NCBI GenBank assembly: GCA_903918885.1
Contig: CAIXFY010000049.1
Span: 1-37,614 of the forward strand
Direction of reading: 5' to 3'
From: an uncultured Verrucomicrobia subdivision 3 bacterium
GTDB lineage: Bacteria; Verrucomicrobiota; Verrucomicrobiia; Limisphaerales; UBA11358
Length of the DNA: 37,614 nucleotides
The position numbers and the translations under genes are program-made. Of this stretch, positions 15,005 through 24,118 are shown one piece after another. The notes below the pieces were generated by a model. The model did not search any database. It was not told where the DNA came from and saw only the letters and a program-made list of their open reading frames with translations. Within the stretch, counting starts at the first letter, position 1. Each line of letters begins with the position of its first letter.

Positions 15005-17380
15005 TCACCGGTAATTTTGCAACCGGAAAAAGCGTGTGCCGTTGGTGGCTGGCCAGTTGGTCTGGCTGGCGCCATCGGTATTGAGGACGTCCACCCAATT
15101 GGTGCTCATCAGATTGGTGTTGCTTTGGAGGCGCACACCGGAAATGCCCACCCAACTAATCGGCAGCTTGCCGTTCGCAATCTTGGTGGCAGCTAAGTTC
15201 CCAAACAGAGGCTCGACGCCCGCAGCGGCGTTGGTGGCTTGGACGCCAAAGGTGTCCAAGGGGAAATTATAAGTGCCATTGGCGCGGATGTAGCGATGAT
15301 GGTCGTTGCCACCGGGAGCCTCGTTATCCACGTTGGTATTGGCGACAGATGAATTATGATAAATTCCGTATTTATAATACACATTGATGGAATGTCCGGC
15401 TGGAACCGTGAAAGTGCCGGTATACACCTGACTGCCCGGCGGGTTATTCTGGAGAATATAACCTGAAAAATCCTGATCAATCGTAGAGTCATGCCAGAAA
15501 TCAGGCAGTGACGGACTGCTGTTCCACGCCGGATCGGCGAAATCACCGTTGATGAAGAGTAAGTCATTTGCTGGGTCAAACGGATAGCCGTAAATATCCA
15601 CCGCATTGGTCATGTTGACCGTAAAAGTGAGCGTGGTGCCGGACGGTGTGAAATCAATCGGTTTGTCGTCATTCCAATAAACCAAAGCATTCGTCATGGC
15701 GCTGGCGAGAATGAACTGCCGGTCGCTCCGGGTTTCGTAAAACGAACTCCCGTTGTTGGTGTTCAAAACAAACTTAAAGTATTCGCCAGTGCCCGGCGGG
15801 TCGGTGACGATGTAAGTGCCGCTATAGATATTTGAACTCGCAGAGTTAGGGTTGTTCGTCAGCACAAAGCCGTTGGGAGTCGGCGTCCAAGCGTTGGTCT
15901 GGAAAGTGCCAGCCGCAACCACGGTGTCGCCAGCGGTTGGGGAGAATACGTGCGTCAGCAGCGGCAGGGTCATGTCCACTTGAAAAGTGACACGATTGGT
16001 ATAGGGACTCCAGTTGTTGAAATATGCGAGCGTGAATGTGCCGGAGTTGGTGGGCGTGTAGAAAGTGCGATTGTTCAGGAATTCATAGTTCAAATTGGTC
16101 AGACTGGAGACAATCACGAATTTATATTGCTGCCAACTACCCGGGTAATTGCCATCACGATATGTGCCGGAGTAAAGATTCGTATTCGCTCCGTTGGGAT
16201 TGTTGGTCAGAATAAAACCCGAACTCCATTGGTTCGTCTGAAATGTGCCGAAGACCATGATCTGATTCGTCGCCGGATTAAACACGCCTCGGGTCAGAGC
16301 CGAAGTCATGTCAATTTGGAAAATTTCCGAATTAGTCGTGACGCTGGGGCGCGCCGCTACATCGTTGAAATAAACCAGCGGCAACGTCTGTGTGCCCGCC
16401 GCCGAATTGAACGGGCGGTTTTCGTTCGGCGGTCCAAATTCCCAAACATCATTATTGGCACTGACGCTGTGAAATTTGAATTTATACAATTCCGGAGTGC
16501 CGGGCGGATTAAAGTCCTGATTGGTTCCGACGTAAATATTGGTATTACCTACTGTCGGGAATAGTTGGAATCCAGACCACGGATTCAACTGAAAGCTGCC
16601 CGCTGCATATACCGTATCATTGCTGGATGGTTTGAAAGCGCCGCTGGCAATTTGTGCCGTCATGTCCACCGAGAAAACCAGCGGATAATTCGTCGCCGGT
16701 CCCGAGGCAAAGGCGTAAGTGGAATACTTCGTCTGTGAGAATGGCTGGTAGCCAACGCCAAACGGAGCGAGCACATTACCCGCAACTGCTTCAGCCGAAC
16801 GATAGCCAAGATTGTTGATGTAGGTGCCGAAAATCTTGACGGATTTTTTTACGTTTTTGGCCAAACCGATGTTGGTAGCAACGAATGAAAAAGAATAGGG
16901 GCCGACATTCGTGGTGGGATTTAAATTTACCGAAGAGATGAAATTCAGGCTGCCATTTCCGCCACTAGCAAGCTTGAACAATCCGCCAAAATGATCGTTG
17001 TTCGGTGCAATCGTGATGGCATATGAGGGGGTGAAGCCATTGGAAAATGTCAGCGCACTGCGACCAAAACTAGACACACCAGAAATGGCTATGCGGCCAC
17101 CATCCTGCTGATCATTGAAATTCGTTGTTGAAGAAAAACCGCTTGCGCCGGTGTCGATATAAATGACGAGCGTGTCATTCATGGCCCCACCCGCCACCAA
17201 TCCGCCTAAAATATTTGTGCCGTCATCGGACAAAGCGAGCACGCCGTTTCCGACCGCGCCGCTAAAACTGCTGTCACCGTTGCCAATATAATTGTCAGCA
17301 AAAGTGTTCATGCCCAGCAGCATTGCGCCACCGGTGATGACGGCTGCCAACTTGGCCAATTTTTTTAGGATGTGCTTCAT
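15005..17380 (-). CDS. secreted protein with four tandem CBM20/48-like starch-binding domains
   Basis: A 791-residue exported protein without a catalytic motif. The start is the ATG at 17380, which gives a signal peptide (KHILKKLAKLAAVITGG...ADN, about 1-28); the open frame further upstream covers the promoter and operator. After an N-terminal Gly/Ser/Asn-rich domain (30-230) come four modules at about 233-340, 352-455, 463-570 and 583-712. Each starts VTFQVDMT-like, continues with GxFxPxxxDTVxxAGTFQxNxW and ends with a YxGTxxxxxxPGxxxxYKFV strand. This is the layout of CBM20/CBM48-like beta-sandwiches. The end holds the shared C-terminal signature (LQSNTNLMSTNW...RFFRL). By analogy with SusE/SusF it is probably a surface glycan-binding protein for starch. 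Confidence 0.82.
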   Translation of the reverse strand: MKHILKKLAKLAAVITGGAMLLGMNTFADNYIGNGDSSFSGAVGNGVLALSDDGTNILGGLVAGGAMNDTLVIYIDTGASGFSSTTNFNDQQDGGRIAISGVSSFGRSALTFSNGFTPSYAITIAPNNDHFGGLFKLASGGNGSLNFISSVNLNPTTNVGPYSFSFVATNIGLAKNVKKSVKIFGTYINNLGYRSAEAVAGNVLAPFGVGYQPFSQTKYSTYAFASGPATNYPLVFSVDMTAQIASGAFKPSSNDTVYAAGSFQLNPWSGFQLFPTVGNTNIYVGTNQDFNPPGTPELYKFKFHSVSANNDVWEFGPPNENRPFNSAAGTQTLPLVYFNDVAARPSVTTNSEIFQIDMTSALTRGVFNPATNQIMVFGTFQTNQWSSGFILTNNPNGANTNLYSGTYRDGNYPGSWQQYKFVIVSSLTNLNYEFLNNRTFYTPTNSGTFTLAYFNNWSPYTNRVTFQVDMTLPLLTHVFSPTAGDTVVAAGTFQTNAWTPTPNGFVLTNNPNSASSNIYSGTYIVTDPPGTGEYFKFVLNTNNGSSFYETRSDRQFILASAMTNALVYWNDDKPIDFTPSGTTLTFTVNMTNAVDIYGYPFDPANDLLFINGDFADPAWNSSPSLPDFWHDSTIDQDFSGYILQNNPPGSQVYTGTFTVPAGHSINVYYKYGIYHNSSVANTNVDNEAPGGNDHHRYIRANGTYNFPLDTFGVQATNAAAGVEPLFGNLAATKIANGKLPISWVGISGVRLQSNTNLMSTNWVDVLNTDGASQTNWPATNGTRFFRLQNYR

Positions 17381-17432
17381 GAAATTGAATTTAGAGAATG
17401 TGAATTGCCAATGAATGATTTTGGATGTGTTG

Positions 17433-17462
17433 AACATAACATCGTTTCTTGGACATGCCATA
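17433..17462 (-). promoter_or_regulatory. promoter of the starch-binding protein gene
   Basis: On the minus strand: TATGGC (17462-17457) directly after the operator, 18-nt spacer, TATGTT (17438-17433). This leaves a leader of about 45 nt to the ATG at 17380. The -35 box is poor, as expected for an activator-dependent promoter. Confidence 0.45.
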
Positions 17463-17476
17463 GCATCTTTGTGCGG
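17463..17476 (-). promoter_or_regulatory. starch-locus operator, site B
   Basis: CCGCACAAAGATGC read on the minus strand. The identity to site C extends to 22 bp (17459-17480 against 23975-23996). Confidence 0.75.
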
Positions 17477-17485
17477 TAGAGCAAA

Positions 17486-17505
17486 CCGACGGCCTCGCCG
17501 GTCGG
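17486..17505 (-). other. stem-loop between the regulator and starch-binding genes
   Basis: CCGAC-GGC (17486-17493) pairs with GCC-G-GTCGG (17497-17505) around CTC, with one bulge. On the minus strand only TTT follows, so at most it is a weak terminator for the kinase/regulator transcript. Confidence 0.4.
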
Positions 17506-17566
17506 AACAAACCACTCACTGCTGATTTTCGAGGACGAGTCTTCTTGCCGCACGATGCCGTCCAAT

Positions 17567-18208
17567 TTAGCCGCGCAGAAATTTCACCACGGCCTCGGTG
17601 CGCGAGTGGACATGCAGTTTTTCGTAGACTGTCCGCACATAGCTGCGCACGGTATCAATGCTGATATGCATGCGGTCGGCAATTTCCTTGTAGGGGTAGC
17701 CATTGGCGAGCTGGTTGAGAAATTCCCGTTCGGCGGGCGTGAGTTTGGCCAGCGAGGCGGATTCCAGCGAGGGTTTGGAAAAAAATTGCACCACGCGCCG
17801 CGCGAGTTGCGGCGACATCGGTGAACCGCCTTCGTGCACGTCGCGGATGGCTTCCAGCAGACGCGCGGACGCCGTGCGCTTGAGCAAATAGCCGCTCGCA
17901 CCGGCGCGCAACGAGTTGAAGAGCGAATCGCTGTCTTCGTAAACGGTCAGCATCAAAAACTGCATCGTCGGCTGCGCGCCCTTGAGCTGGCGGACGCATT
18001 CGTAGCCTTTCATGCCCGGCAGGTTGATGTCCATGAGCACCAGATCGGGCATCAATTTTGGCAGTTCCTTCAGCGCCGATTCGGCATCGGAAAATTCGCC
18101 GGTGAGCTTCAAGCCGCTGGCACGCCTGACCAGCGCGGAAATCGCGCTGCGAATGCCTTCGTCATCGTCCACGATGGCGACTTTGATTTGCATGATTTTA
18201 TCAGCCAT
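17567..18208 (-). CDS. NarL/LuxR-type response regulator
   Basis: A two-component response regulator that should be phosphorylated by the kinase encoded just upstream. The receiver domain has the acidic pocket VAIVDDDE, the phospho-acceptor Asp60 in LVLMDINLPG and the Lys in SGYLLKRT. The C-terminal LuxR helix-turn-helix reads LTPAEREFLNQLANG...KEIADRMHISIDTVRSYVRTVYEKL. The start is set at the ATG at 18208 (MADKI). A TTG at 18238 overlaps the kinase stop as TTGA and would add 10 residues; it cannot be excluded. It is the last gene of the GH57-kinase-regulator run and the best local candidate to bind the four operators. Confidence 0.93.
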   Translation of the reverse strand: MADKIMQIKVAIVDDDEGIRSAISALVRRASGLKLTGEFSDAESALKELPKLMPDLVLMDINLPGMKGYECVRQLKGAQPTMQFLMLTVYEDSDSLFNSLRAGASGYLLKRTASARLLEAIRDVHEGGSPMSPQLARRVVQFFSKPSLESASLAKLTPAEREFLNQLANGYPYKEIADRMHISIDTVRSYVRTVYEKLHVHSRTEAVVKFLRG

Positions 18209-18234
18209 GGCACTCAATCCAAAAACACCCGCCG

Positions 18235-19656
18235 TCAAGCCGGCAGATTAACCTTCAGTTCCATGCGAGTCCCTTTGCCAGGTTCGCTGGTCAATGACAC
18301 GGAGCCACTGATGGCGGCGGCGCGGCGCTGGATATTGCCCAAGCCGTTGTTCGGGTTTTCGCCCGCTTTGCTTTTGGAATCAAAGCCTTTGCCGTCATCG
18401 GCGACGACCAGTTTGAGCTGCTGACCTTCAACTTTGACCTCGACTTGAACCTGCGTGCTGCCGGCGTGTTTGAATACATTGGTCAACGCCTCTTTTGCGA
18501 TGAGATAAATGTTGTGCCGTAAATCTGGCGGCAACACGCGGGCCGGCAGGTCGTGCGGTAAATCGAGCCGGCAGCGGGTCTGGCTTTCTTCAAAAAGTTC
18601 ACTGGCGAAATGCGCGATGTAATCCACGAGGCTTTGGAGAGTGTCACTGCCGGAACGCACAGCCCAGACAATTTCGTCGAGTGAGCGGATGGTTTGGCTG
18701 GCGGCTTCGGAAAGTTTTTCCGCGTGTGCGCCAACCAACGTTGGATTGGTCTTGTCCTCCTTCAATAAACCGCTCAACAGCGCGATGCGCGAGAGCGAGG
18801 AGCCAAGGTCATCGTGCAAATCCTCCGCGATCCGCGCACGTTCCTGCTCCAGCGCGCGCTGCTGCTCGGCGTGTTGCAGACGCAAACGGTATTTGCGTTT
18901 TTCAATGCCCATCACAATCGCTCCGGCTAGAATTAAAATCACCGTCCCGACCGCGTAAAGAAACCACCAGCGCTGCCAGAATTGGTGCACGATAAAATCG
19001 TCAAATGAAGTTGCAATGGCCATGTCACTGAACACCCAGCCGTCGCCGTCGCCATGATGGCGGAGGCGGATTTGATTGAATTTGGCGTTGGCGCGGAAAT
19101 GGGTAGTGAGCGTCAGCGCTTGGTTATCCTCAGTCGCGCCGACGGCGAGATTCGGGTTAATCCAAGCGGTGACCATGTCGGTTCCGCCAGGAATAAATTG
19201 AACTTTAAAAACAATCGTTTTCACGACGCCCCGGCGCGGGAGTTCGTAGGCCAGAAAAGTTCCTGGCACATACGTTTCCGGCGTGGAGGAATGCAGGTCA
19301 ATGTCGCCAAAAACCTTGTTATTTTCGCCGGTATTTTCCGTGTTGAACGCGCTGTAAGCCCAAGCTTTGAACGAATTGCCGACGCTCAAGCGTTCCGTGT
19401 CATTTTCATACAGCATGAACGCGGCAAAATATTCCTCCTTGCTCACATCGGTCAGCGGATCCACCTGAAACTTGAAATACAATACGCCGCCTTCTTTGGG
19501 GCCGCGTTTTACCGCGCCGTTGAGGATGTCTGTGCCCGCGCCATTTTCGTGGGCGGTGATCGGGCCGGGGAGGCTCCACAAAATTGACGCATGGGCGGGC
19601 GCTAAACTAAAAGCCGTCCAAATAATCAGTGAGGAAACGGCGAGGATGGGACGCAT
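18235..19656 (-). CDS. sensor histidine kinase, HisKA_3 type, with exported sensor domain
   Basis: A 473-residue membrane kinase. A signal or anchor segment at 1-23 is followed by a large extracytoplasmic domain (about 24-225) of beta-rich character (GGVLYFKFQVDPL, FKAWAYSAF, GDIDLH, GDGDGWVFSDMAIA), which resembles LamG/concanavalin-like carbohydrate-binding folds. One membrane helix (229-250) and a coiled segment (255-275) precede the HisKA_3 box ERARIAEDLHDDLGSSLSRI with phospho-acceptor His281. The HATPase domain has EALTNVFKHAG (N box) and VVADDGKGFD, then GLGNIQRRA. It starts 27 nt after the GH57 gene and precedes its regulator, so it probably senses a starch breakdown product outside the cytoplasm. 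The ligand is inference. Confidence 0.93.
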   Translation of the reverse strand: MRPILAVSSLIIWTAFSLAPAHASILWSLPGPITAHENGAGTDILNGAVKRGPKEGGVLYFKFQVDPLTDVSKEEYFAAFMLYENDTERLSVGNSFKAWAYSAFNTENTGENNKVFGDIDLHSSTPETYVPGTFLAYELPRRGVVKTIVFKVQFIPGGTDMVTAWINPNLAVGATEDNQALTLTTHFRANAKFNQIRLRHHGDGDGWVFSDMAIATSFDDFIVHQFWQRWWFLYAVGTVILILAGAIVMGIEKRKYRLRLQHAEQQRALEQERARIAEDLHDDLGSSLSRIALLSGLLKEDKTNPTLVGAHAEKLSEAASQTIRSLDEIVWAVRSGSDTLQSLVDYIAHFASELFEESQTRCRLDLPHDLPARVLPPDLRHNIYLIAKEALTNVFKHAGSTQVQVEVKVEGQQLKLVVADDGKGFDSKSKAGENPNNGLGNIQRRAAAISGSVSLTSEPGKGTRMELKVNLPA

Positions 19657-19683
19657 ATGAATGGTTATAACTTCTTGGTTGAA

Positions 19684-22600
19684 TTATGGCAACAGTTTCA
19701 CGCGGTAAAAACGCTGTGGCAAACCTGCTGGCGTGTCGGTGAAATTCAAAATAGTCTGCGGCGGCGCGGCGAAATTGGTGCCGGAAAAATTGGTCCACGG
19801 TCCCGTCAGGTTGCTGGCGTAATACACCTGATAATTCCGCCCCGGCATCACCCCAAAATTCAAGACGCGGTTCGTGTTCGATGAGCTGGTGGAAAGGATT
19901 TTGAAACCGCGCGCCGGGTCGAGCAAATCCAGCGTGCCGTTGCCGGCCGAATCGCGCAACGCGGTGATGGGCAGCACAAAAAATTCATTCGGCTCAATGT
20001 TGTTGTTGGTCGTCACAGCGGCGGGACATTGGGCGGCAAGAAATCCGCCGTTGGTCGTGGTGTAGGCGGTCGCGCAAAGGTAAAGATTGGTCGGCATGGT
20101 GCCGAACGCGGCCACGAGGTCGAGCGTGCCTTCCAGCGCGCCGGAATTCACCGAGGCCTTGGCGCACGGCCAGTTGGTGGCCATCCCGTTCGCATACCAG
20201 CTCACATAACTGTTCAAACTTTCGCTCGCGAGGAAAGGCTTGTTGGTGCTCACACTGATTAATCCGGTTTTGCTCCACGCCACCGCCGGCGCGGCGGTGG
20301 CGGACGGTAGCAACGTGTCGCTGACGAAAATGAAATGGTCATTCGGGCCGTTTGTTCCCGGCGACCACGTCGCAACGTAAAGCGTCGTCCCGCGCACCGC
20401 GCCGTAAAGCACCATGCCGCTGCTGGCGAGTAAATAGCCGGTCGAATCCGGTGAGCCGTCCAGCGCGAAGGATGGAAGATTGGTGATTGAGGCTAGTGTG
20501 TTGGTGCAGACCGTCGCGCTCGCGGCGGAAGTGCCGACGCTGTTGGACGCGATGACGGAGTAGCAGTGCGATGAGTTCACCGCGAGACCGATGTCGGAAT
20601 AATTTGCCAAGCTTGTCGTGGAGATGACGGCGCTGTCCCGTGTCACGAAATAGGCGGTTGCGTTGCCAATGGCGATCCAGTTCAGATTAATTTGGTTAGT
20701 GCTGATCGCGGAAGCGGAAAGTCCCGTCGGGATGCCGGGCGGCTGCGGAATGCCGTTGGTGGCAACGGCAAAATGCCAGTCGGTGCTGCTGTTGTTGTCC
20801 CACGTGCCCGTGCCGTTGTTGAACACACAATCAAGTTGCGCCGCATTCGCTGGAATGTTGGTTGTGAACTGCCACACGCCCAAACCCGCGTTATAAGTCA
20901 TCGCTAAATCGGGCGAAACAAGAGTGCCCCAATTGTTCAAGCCGAGGTGCAGATAAATTGTCGCGGCGGAGGAAATCGGCCCGCCCGCCGGCGAATAGGA
21001 AATCGTCACGGCATTTCCCTGCACCAGCGGCGTCGGCGCGACGCACGCGCGGCCGTTGCAAAGCGTCGGATTGTTCGTCAGGGTCGTCGCGCATTGCGCG
21101 GCGGTGGGCGCGGAAGAACCGACGTTGTTCGTCGCTGTGATCGTGTAACAGTGATTGCTGTTCGCGGTGAGCGTGGTGTCGGAATAATTGGTGTTTACCG
21201 TAGTCACCAGCGGCGAACTTTCGCGCGTGACGAGATAGCCAATCGCACCGGACGAAGCCGACCAAGACAAATTAATTTGATTTGTGCTGACGGCGGTGGC
21301 GGTCAGCGTGGCGGGCGTGGCCGGTGTTTGAATGGTGACGCATTGCGCGGTGTTAGTCGGGGAGTTGCCGATGTTGTTCGTCGCGACGACAGAGTAACAG
21401 TAAGTTGAGTTCAGCGACAAACCGGTGTCGGAATAACTTGTGATGTTGTTCGACGCCACCGGCACACCGCCGCGCAAAATGATGTAGCCCGTAGCACCCG
21501 ATGAAGGCGTCCACGACAAATTAATTTGGCTCGCGTTGGCCACGGCCACGCTCACGCTCGCCGGTGCGCCGGGTGGCTGCGGCACGCTGTTGGAGGTAAC
21601 GGTGAAATTCCAGTTCGCACCGCCGTTGTTGTCCCACGCGCCGGCGCCGTTGTTAAACGTGCAGTTCAGCATGGTCGCGTTATTGCTAATGTTGATGGTG
21701 CATTGCCACCAGTTCGCCGCGGCGTTGAAAGTCATCGCCGTGTCGGGCGCGGCGATGATGGAATAATTATTGAACCCGAGGTGGAGATAAATTTGATTGG
21801 CCGAGGACAGCCCGCGTCCGGCGGCGACGTATTGAACCGTGACGGGATTTCCCGCGACGGGATTGGTCGGCGTGATGCTCACCGGGCCGCTGACGCCGGT
21901 GTTGCCGCCGCCGCTGCCGGAACCAGCGCCGACATAGACGTGTTGAATCGGCGACTTGTAAGTGTTGCCCTTCGCGTCGGTGGCGCTGACGTAATAATCC
22001 ACGAACGCGTTCGAGATGCCGGTGACTTTGGAGTAATAATAATCCGCCATGTATTGCGGCGAGTAACCGCTGGAATTGGCGGCCACGCGTTGGGTCATGT
22101 TGGTGGTCTGCCAGATACCGCCCGCGTAAACTTTATATTGATCGCTGGTCGGCGGATTTGCGCCGTCATTACGGAGAAACAGCGTGACATTGGTGACGCC
22201 GGAAACATCGTAGGCGTAAGTCCACACCCAAAAATCCGAATTTGGCGCGACGTAAGTCTTGTAGCCGTATTGCACGCCGAAGTTCGTGCCGCCGGGATTC
22301 CACGGATGCCGTTGCGGAATGAAAACCGTCGGCGGCGTGGTGTCGTTGGCGGTGTTCGATAAAATGGAATTCACGTTCCGCACCGCGTTCGACTGCGCGA
22401 CGATGGCGCGGAGGCATTCGTCCGCGACGCAGCCGTAATAAACGAAGCCGCTGTCGAGCGAACCGAGATAATAATGCCAGCCGAGTTCCACCGCGTTCGG
22501 CGTGGTGGAAAAACTGCCGGGGTCGCGAATCTGGTCGATGTTCGGCTGGATGCCGGAAATCTGCTGCGCGGTTTTCACGCGGTTTTCCGTGGCGATGATG

Positions 22601-23928
22601 ACGCGCCAGGTGTCGCCCTTATCGGTCGTTCCGATGCTGGGGTCAACGACGTTGCCGCCGCTCGTTGAATAGCTCGGCGGCCAGTTCCAGTTGATGAAAC
22701 TCGGTGAGCCGAAATCGCTGTCGGCAAAAACCCAGCCGCCGTCTTCGACATGAACCACGTCGTTCGCGGCGGGCGTCCAGTCGGAAATAAATTGTTCGAT
22801 GGTCGTTGGCTCGTAGCCTTTGCCCGCCGCTTGGCTTGCCATGTTGCCGACCCACTCGTTGTAATAAGAGCTGCCGCCGCTCCACGCGTTGTCGCCGTCG
22901 TGCGCGCAGAAAACGAGCGAGGGTTTCGATGGATCATTTTTCCCGGCGATGAAATCAATCAGGCCCAAATCCCAGGTGCTGTAGCTGTCTTTCCAGCCGA
23001 ACACCTGATCGCTGGGCGCGAGAATGATTTTGCTTTCCGCGCCGGTGTTCGGATCGACATAGCGCGCGTAGTGGAGTTGAAAACCAAACGGTGCAGATTG
23101 AATCGGCGAGCAGCCACGGTCAATGGCCATGCGCCGGTAACTGCCCGCGCCCTGTGCTGGATTGATCTGGTCGGCGGCGTTCGGCAGGTCACACATTTCG
23201 CCGCCGCTGCCGGTGACGATGGGCATGTCCGGACAGGTGCGCGCGAGGTGCGTGTTGCCGATGACCGTCCACGCGATGCCGAGTTTGTTGAGCACGGGAA
23301 TCATGTACTCGGAGAAACAGGTTTCGGTCGGAAAATAGCCGCGCGAGAGCGGCACGCCCGTGCCCCAGAAAATTTGCATCTGCCGCTGCTGGATGCGGAG
23401 TTCCATTTCGAGCGTCTCGTCGCTCACGAGCGGGGCGAGCGCGTGATGGTAGGTGAAATTGACGATGTCCATGCGCGGTTTGCCGCCGCTGGTCGTCCAA
23501 GTGCGCGCGGTGGCGTTGCCGTTGTTCCAGCCACTGCCGTAACCGAGTTGGCCCGCAGCGGCGAGACTCTGGACGTTTTCCATGAGCGCGCCGGACATGT
23601 TTAATTGGACGCCCGCGTTGGCGTAGCCGCGCAGGCCGTTGACGGTGGAGCTCGGGCCACCTTGATACGCCGCGATGCGGTCGCCAACGCTGAAGACGGT
23701 AGAGACGGAAGTGTCGGTGGGATGCGGGTTACCGAGTTGAATCGTGTCCCACGCATTTTGATAATGATCGGCGGAGTGGTTGGCGGGCGCGCGGTCAGGC
23801 CAGTAAATCGGCTGGTGCAAATGCCAGAGCCAGGTGGTGTGAACACTGGTGTTGGCGGCGATGACTCCGGCTGGCGTGAGGGCTGCAAACAAAACTACGG
23901 CGAGCGCGGTGCAGGGGGAGAATTTCAT
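19684..23928 (-). CDS. secreted multidomain GH57 amylolytic enzyme with two CBM25-like modules
   Basis: A 1414-residue exported enzyme, unusually large. Signal peptide 1-24. The GH57 domain covers about 30-510: TTWLWHLHQPIYWPD (HQP region, 36-40), RGYFPTETCFS with probable nucleophile Glu202, GNTH, and CAHDGDNAW with candidate acid Asp344 or Asp346. A beta domain (530-667) is followed by CBM25-like module 1 (682-778: IYLHLGFNNYS...FNNGAGAWDNNGGANW), two Fn3 domains (786-950), CBM25-like module 2 (963-1056), a third Fn3 (1063-1145), a beta-rich domain with LYVATWSPGTNGPNDHFIFVSD (about 1150-1330) and the shared C-terminal signature ending RFYRVKLLP. GH57 enzymes cleave alpha-1,4 or alpha-1,6 glucans with retention. 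It heads the run with the kinase and regulator. No SD is seen. Confidence 0.92.
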   Translation of the reverse strand: MKFSPCTALAVVLFAALTPAGVIAANTSVHTTWLWHLHQPIYWPDRAPANHSADHYQNAWDTIQLGNPHPTDTSVSTVFSVGDRIAAYQGGPSSTVNGLRGYANAGVQLNMSGALMENVQSLAAAGQLGYGSGWNNGNATARTWTTSGGKPRMDIVNFTYHHALAPLVSDETLEMELRIQQRQMQIFWGTGVPLSRGYFPTETCFSEYMIPVLNKLGIAWTVIGNTHLARTCPDMPIVTGSGGEMCDLPNAADQINPAQGAGSYRRMAIDRGCSPIQSAPFGFQLHYARYVDPNTGAESKIILAPSDQVFGWKDSYSTWDLGLIDFIAGKNDPSKPSLVFCAHDGDNAWSGGSSYYNEWVGNMASQAAGKGYEPTTIEQFISDWTPAANDVVHVEDGGWVFADSDFGSPSFINWNWPPSYSTSGGNVVDPSIGTTDKGDTWRVIIATENRVKTAQQISGIQPNIDQIRDPGSFSTTPNAVELGWHYYLGSLDSGFVYYGCVADECLRAIVAQSNAVRNVNSILSNTANDTTPPTVFIPQRHPWNPGGTNFGVQYGYKTYVAPNSDFWVWTYAYDVSGVTNVTLFLRNDGANPPTSDQYKVYAGGIWQTTNMTQRVAANSSGYSPQYMADYYYSKVTGISNAFVDYYVSATDAKGNTYKSPIQHVYVGAGSGSGGGNTGVSGPVSITPTNPVAGNPVTVQYVAAGRGLSSANQIYLHLGFNNYSIIAAPDTAMTFNAAANWWQCTINISNNATMLNCTFNNGAGAWDNNGGANWNFTVTSNSVPQPPGAPASVSVAVANASQINLSWTPSSGATGYIILRGGVPVASNNITSYSDTGLSLNSTYCYSVVATNNIGNSPTNTAQCVTIQTPATPATLTATAVSTNQINLSWSASSGAIGYLVTRESSPLVTTVNTNYSDTTLTANSNHCYTITATNNVGSSAPTAAQCATTLTNNPTLCNGRACVAPTPLVQGNAVTISYSPAGGPISSAATIYLHLGLNNWGTLVSPDLAMTYNAGLGVWQFTTNIPANAAQLDCVFNNGTGTWDNNSSTDWHFAVATNGIPQPPGIPTGLSASAISTNQINLNWIAIGNATAYFVTRDSAVISTTSLANYSDIGLAVNSSHCYSVIASNSVGTSAASATVCTNTLASITNLPSFALDGSPDSTGYLLASSGMVLYGAVRGTTLYVATWSPGTNGPNDHFIFVSDTLLPSATAAPAVAWSKTGLISVSTNKPFLASESLNSYVSWYANGMATNWPCAKASVNSGALEGTLDLVAAFGTMPTNLYLCATAYTTTNGGFLAAQCPAAVTTNNNIEPNEFFVLPITALRDSAGNGTLDLLDPARGFKILSTSSSNTNRVLNFGVMPGRNYQVYYASNLTGPWTNFSGTNFAAPPQTILNFTDTPAGLPQRFYRVKLLP

Positions 23929-23977
23929 TTTGGGCGGTTGGATGAAATCACACTACTGTATTTCGCGGCATTGGCTA

Positions 23978-23991
23978 CCGCACAAAGATGC
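23978..23991 (+). promoter_or_regulatory. starch-locus operator, site C, between divergent GH57 and GH13 genes
   Basis: CCGCACAAAGATGC in the 190-nt divergent region. TATGGT follows directly, as TATGGC does at site B, and a TAAGGT box lies 19 nt further on (24017-24022), so it most likely drives the plus-strand gene at 24119. On the other side, TAGCCA and a TAGTGT box (23955-23950) could serve the GH57 operon. A TTGACA at 24061 has no good partner -10. Confidence 0.7.
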
Positions 23992-24118
23992 TATGGTGAT
24001 GCGAGCGGTTAGCGCGTAAGGTTTGCCACATTCCAATTTCGCGACTGAACCAAGTGTGGTTTGACAATGGCTGTCTGGTGTTGGAATTTTAGGCTGACCA
24101 CCCAATTAAATCTAATCT

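Noticed and set aside
24061-24066. TTGACA as the -35 of the 1323-aa amylase gene
   Set aside because: No reasonable -10 box lies 16-19 nt downstream, so it is not listed as a promoter.
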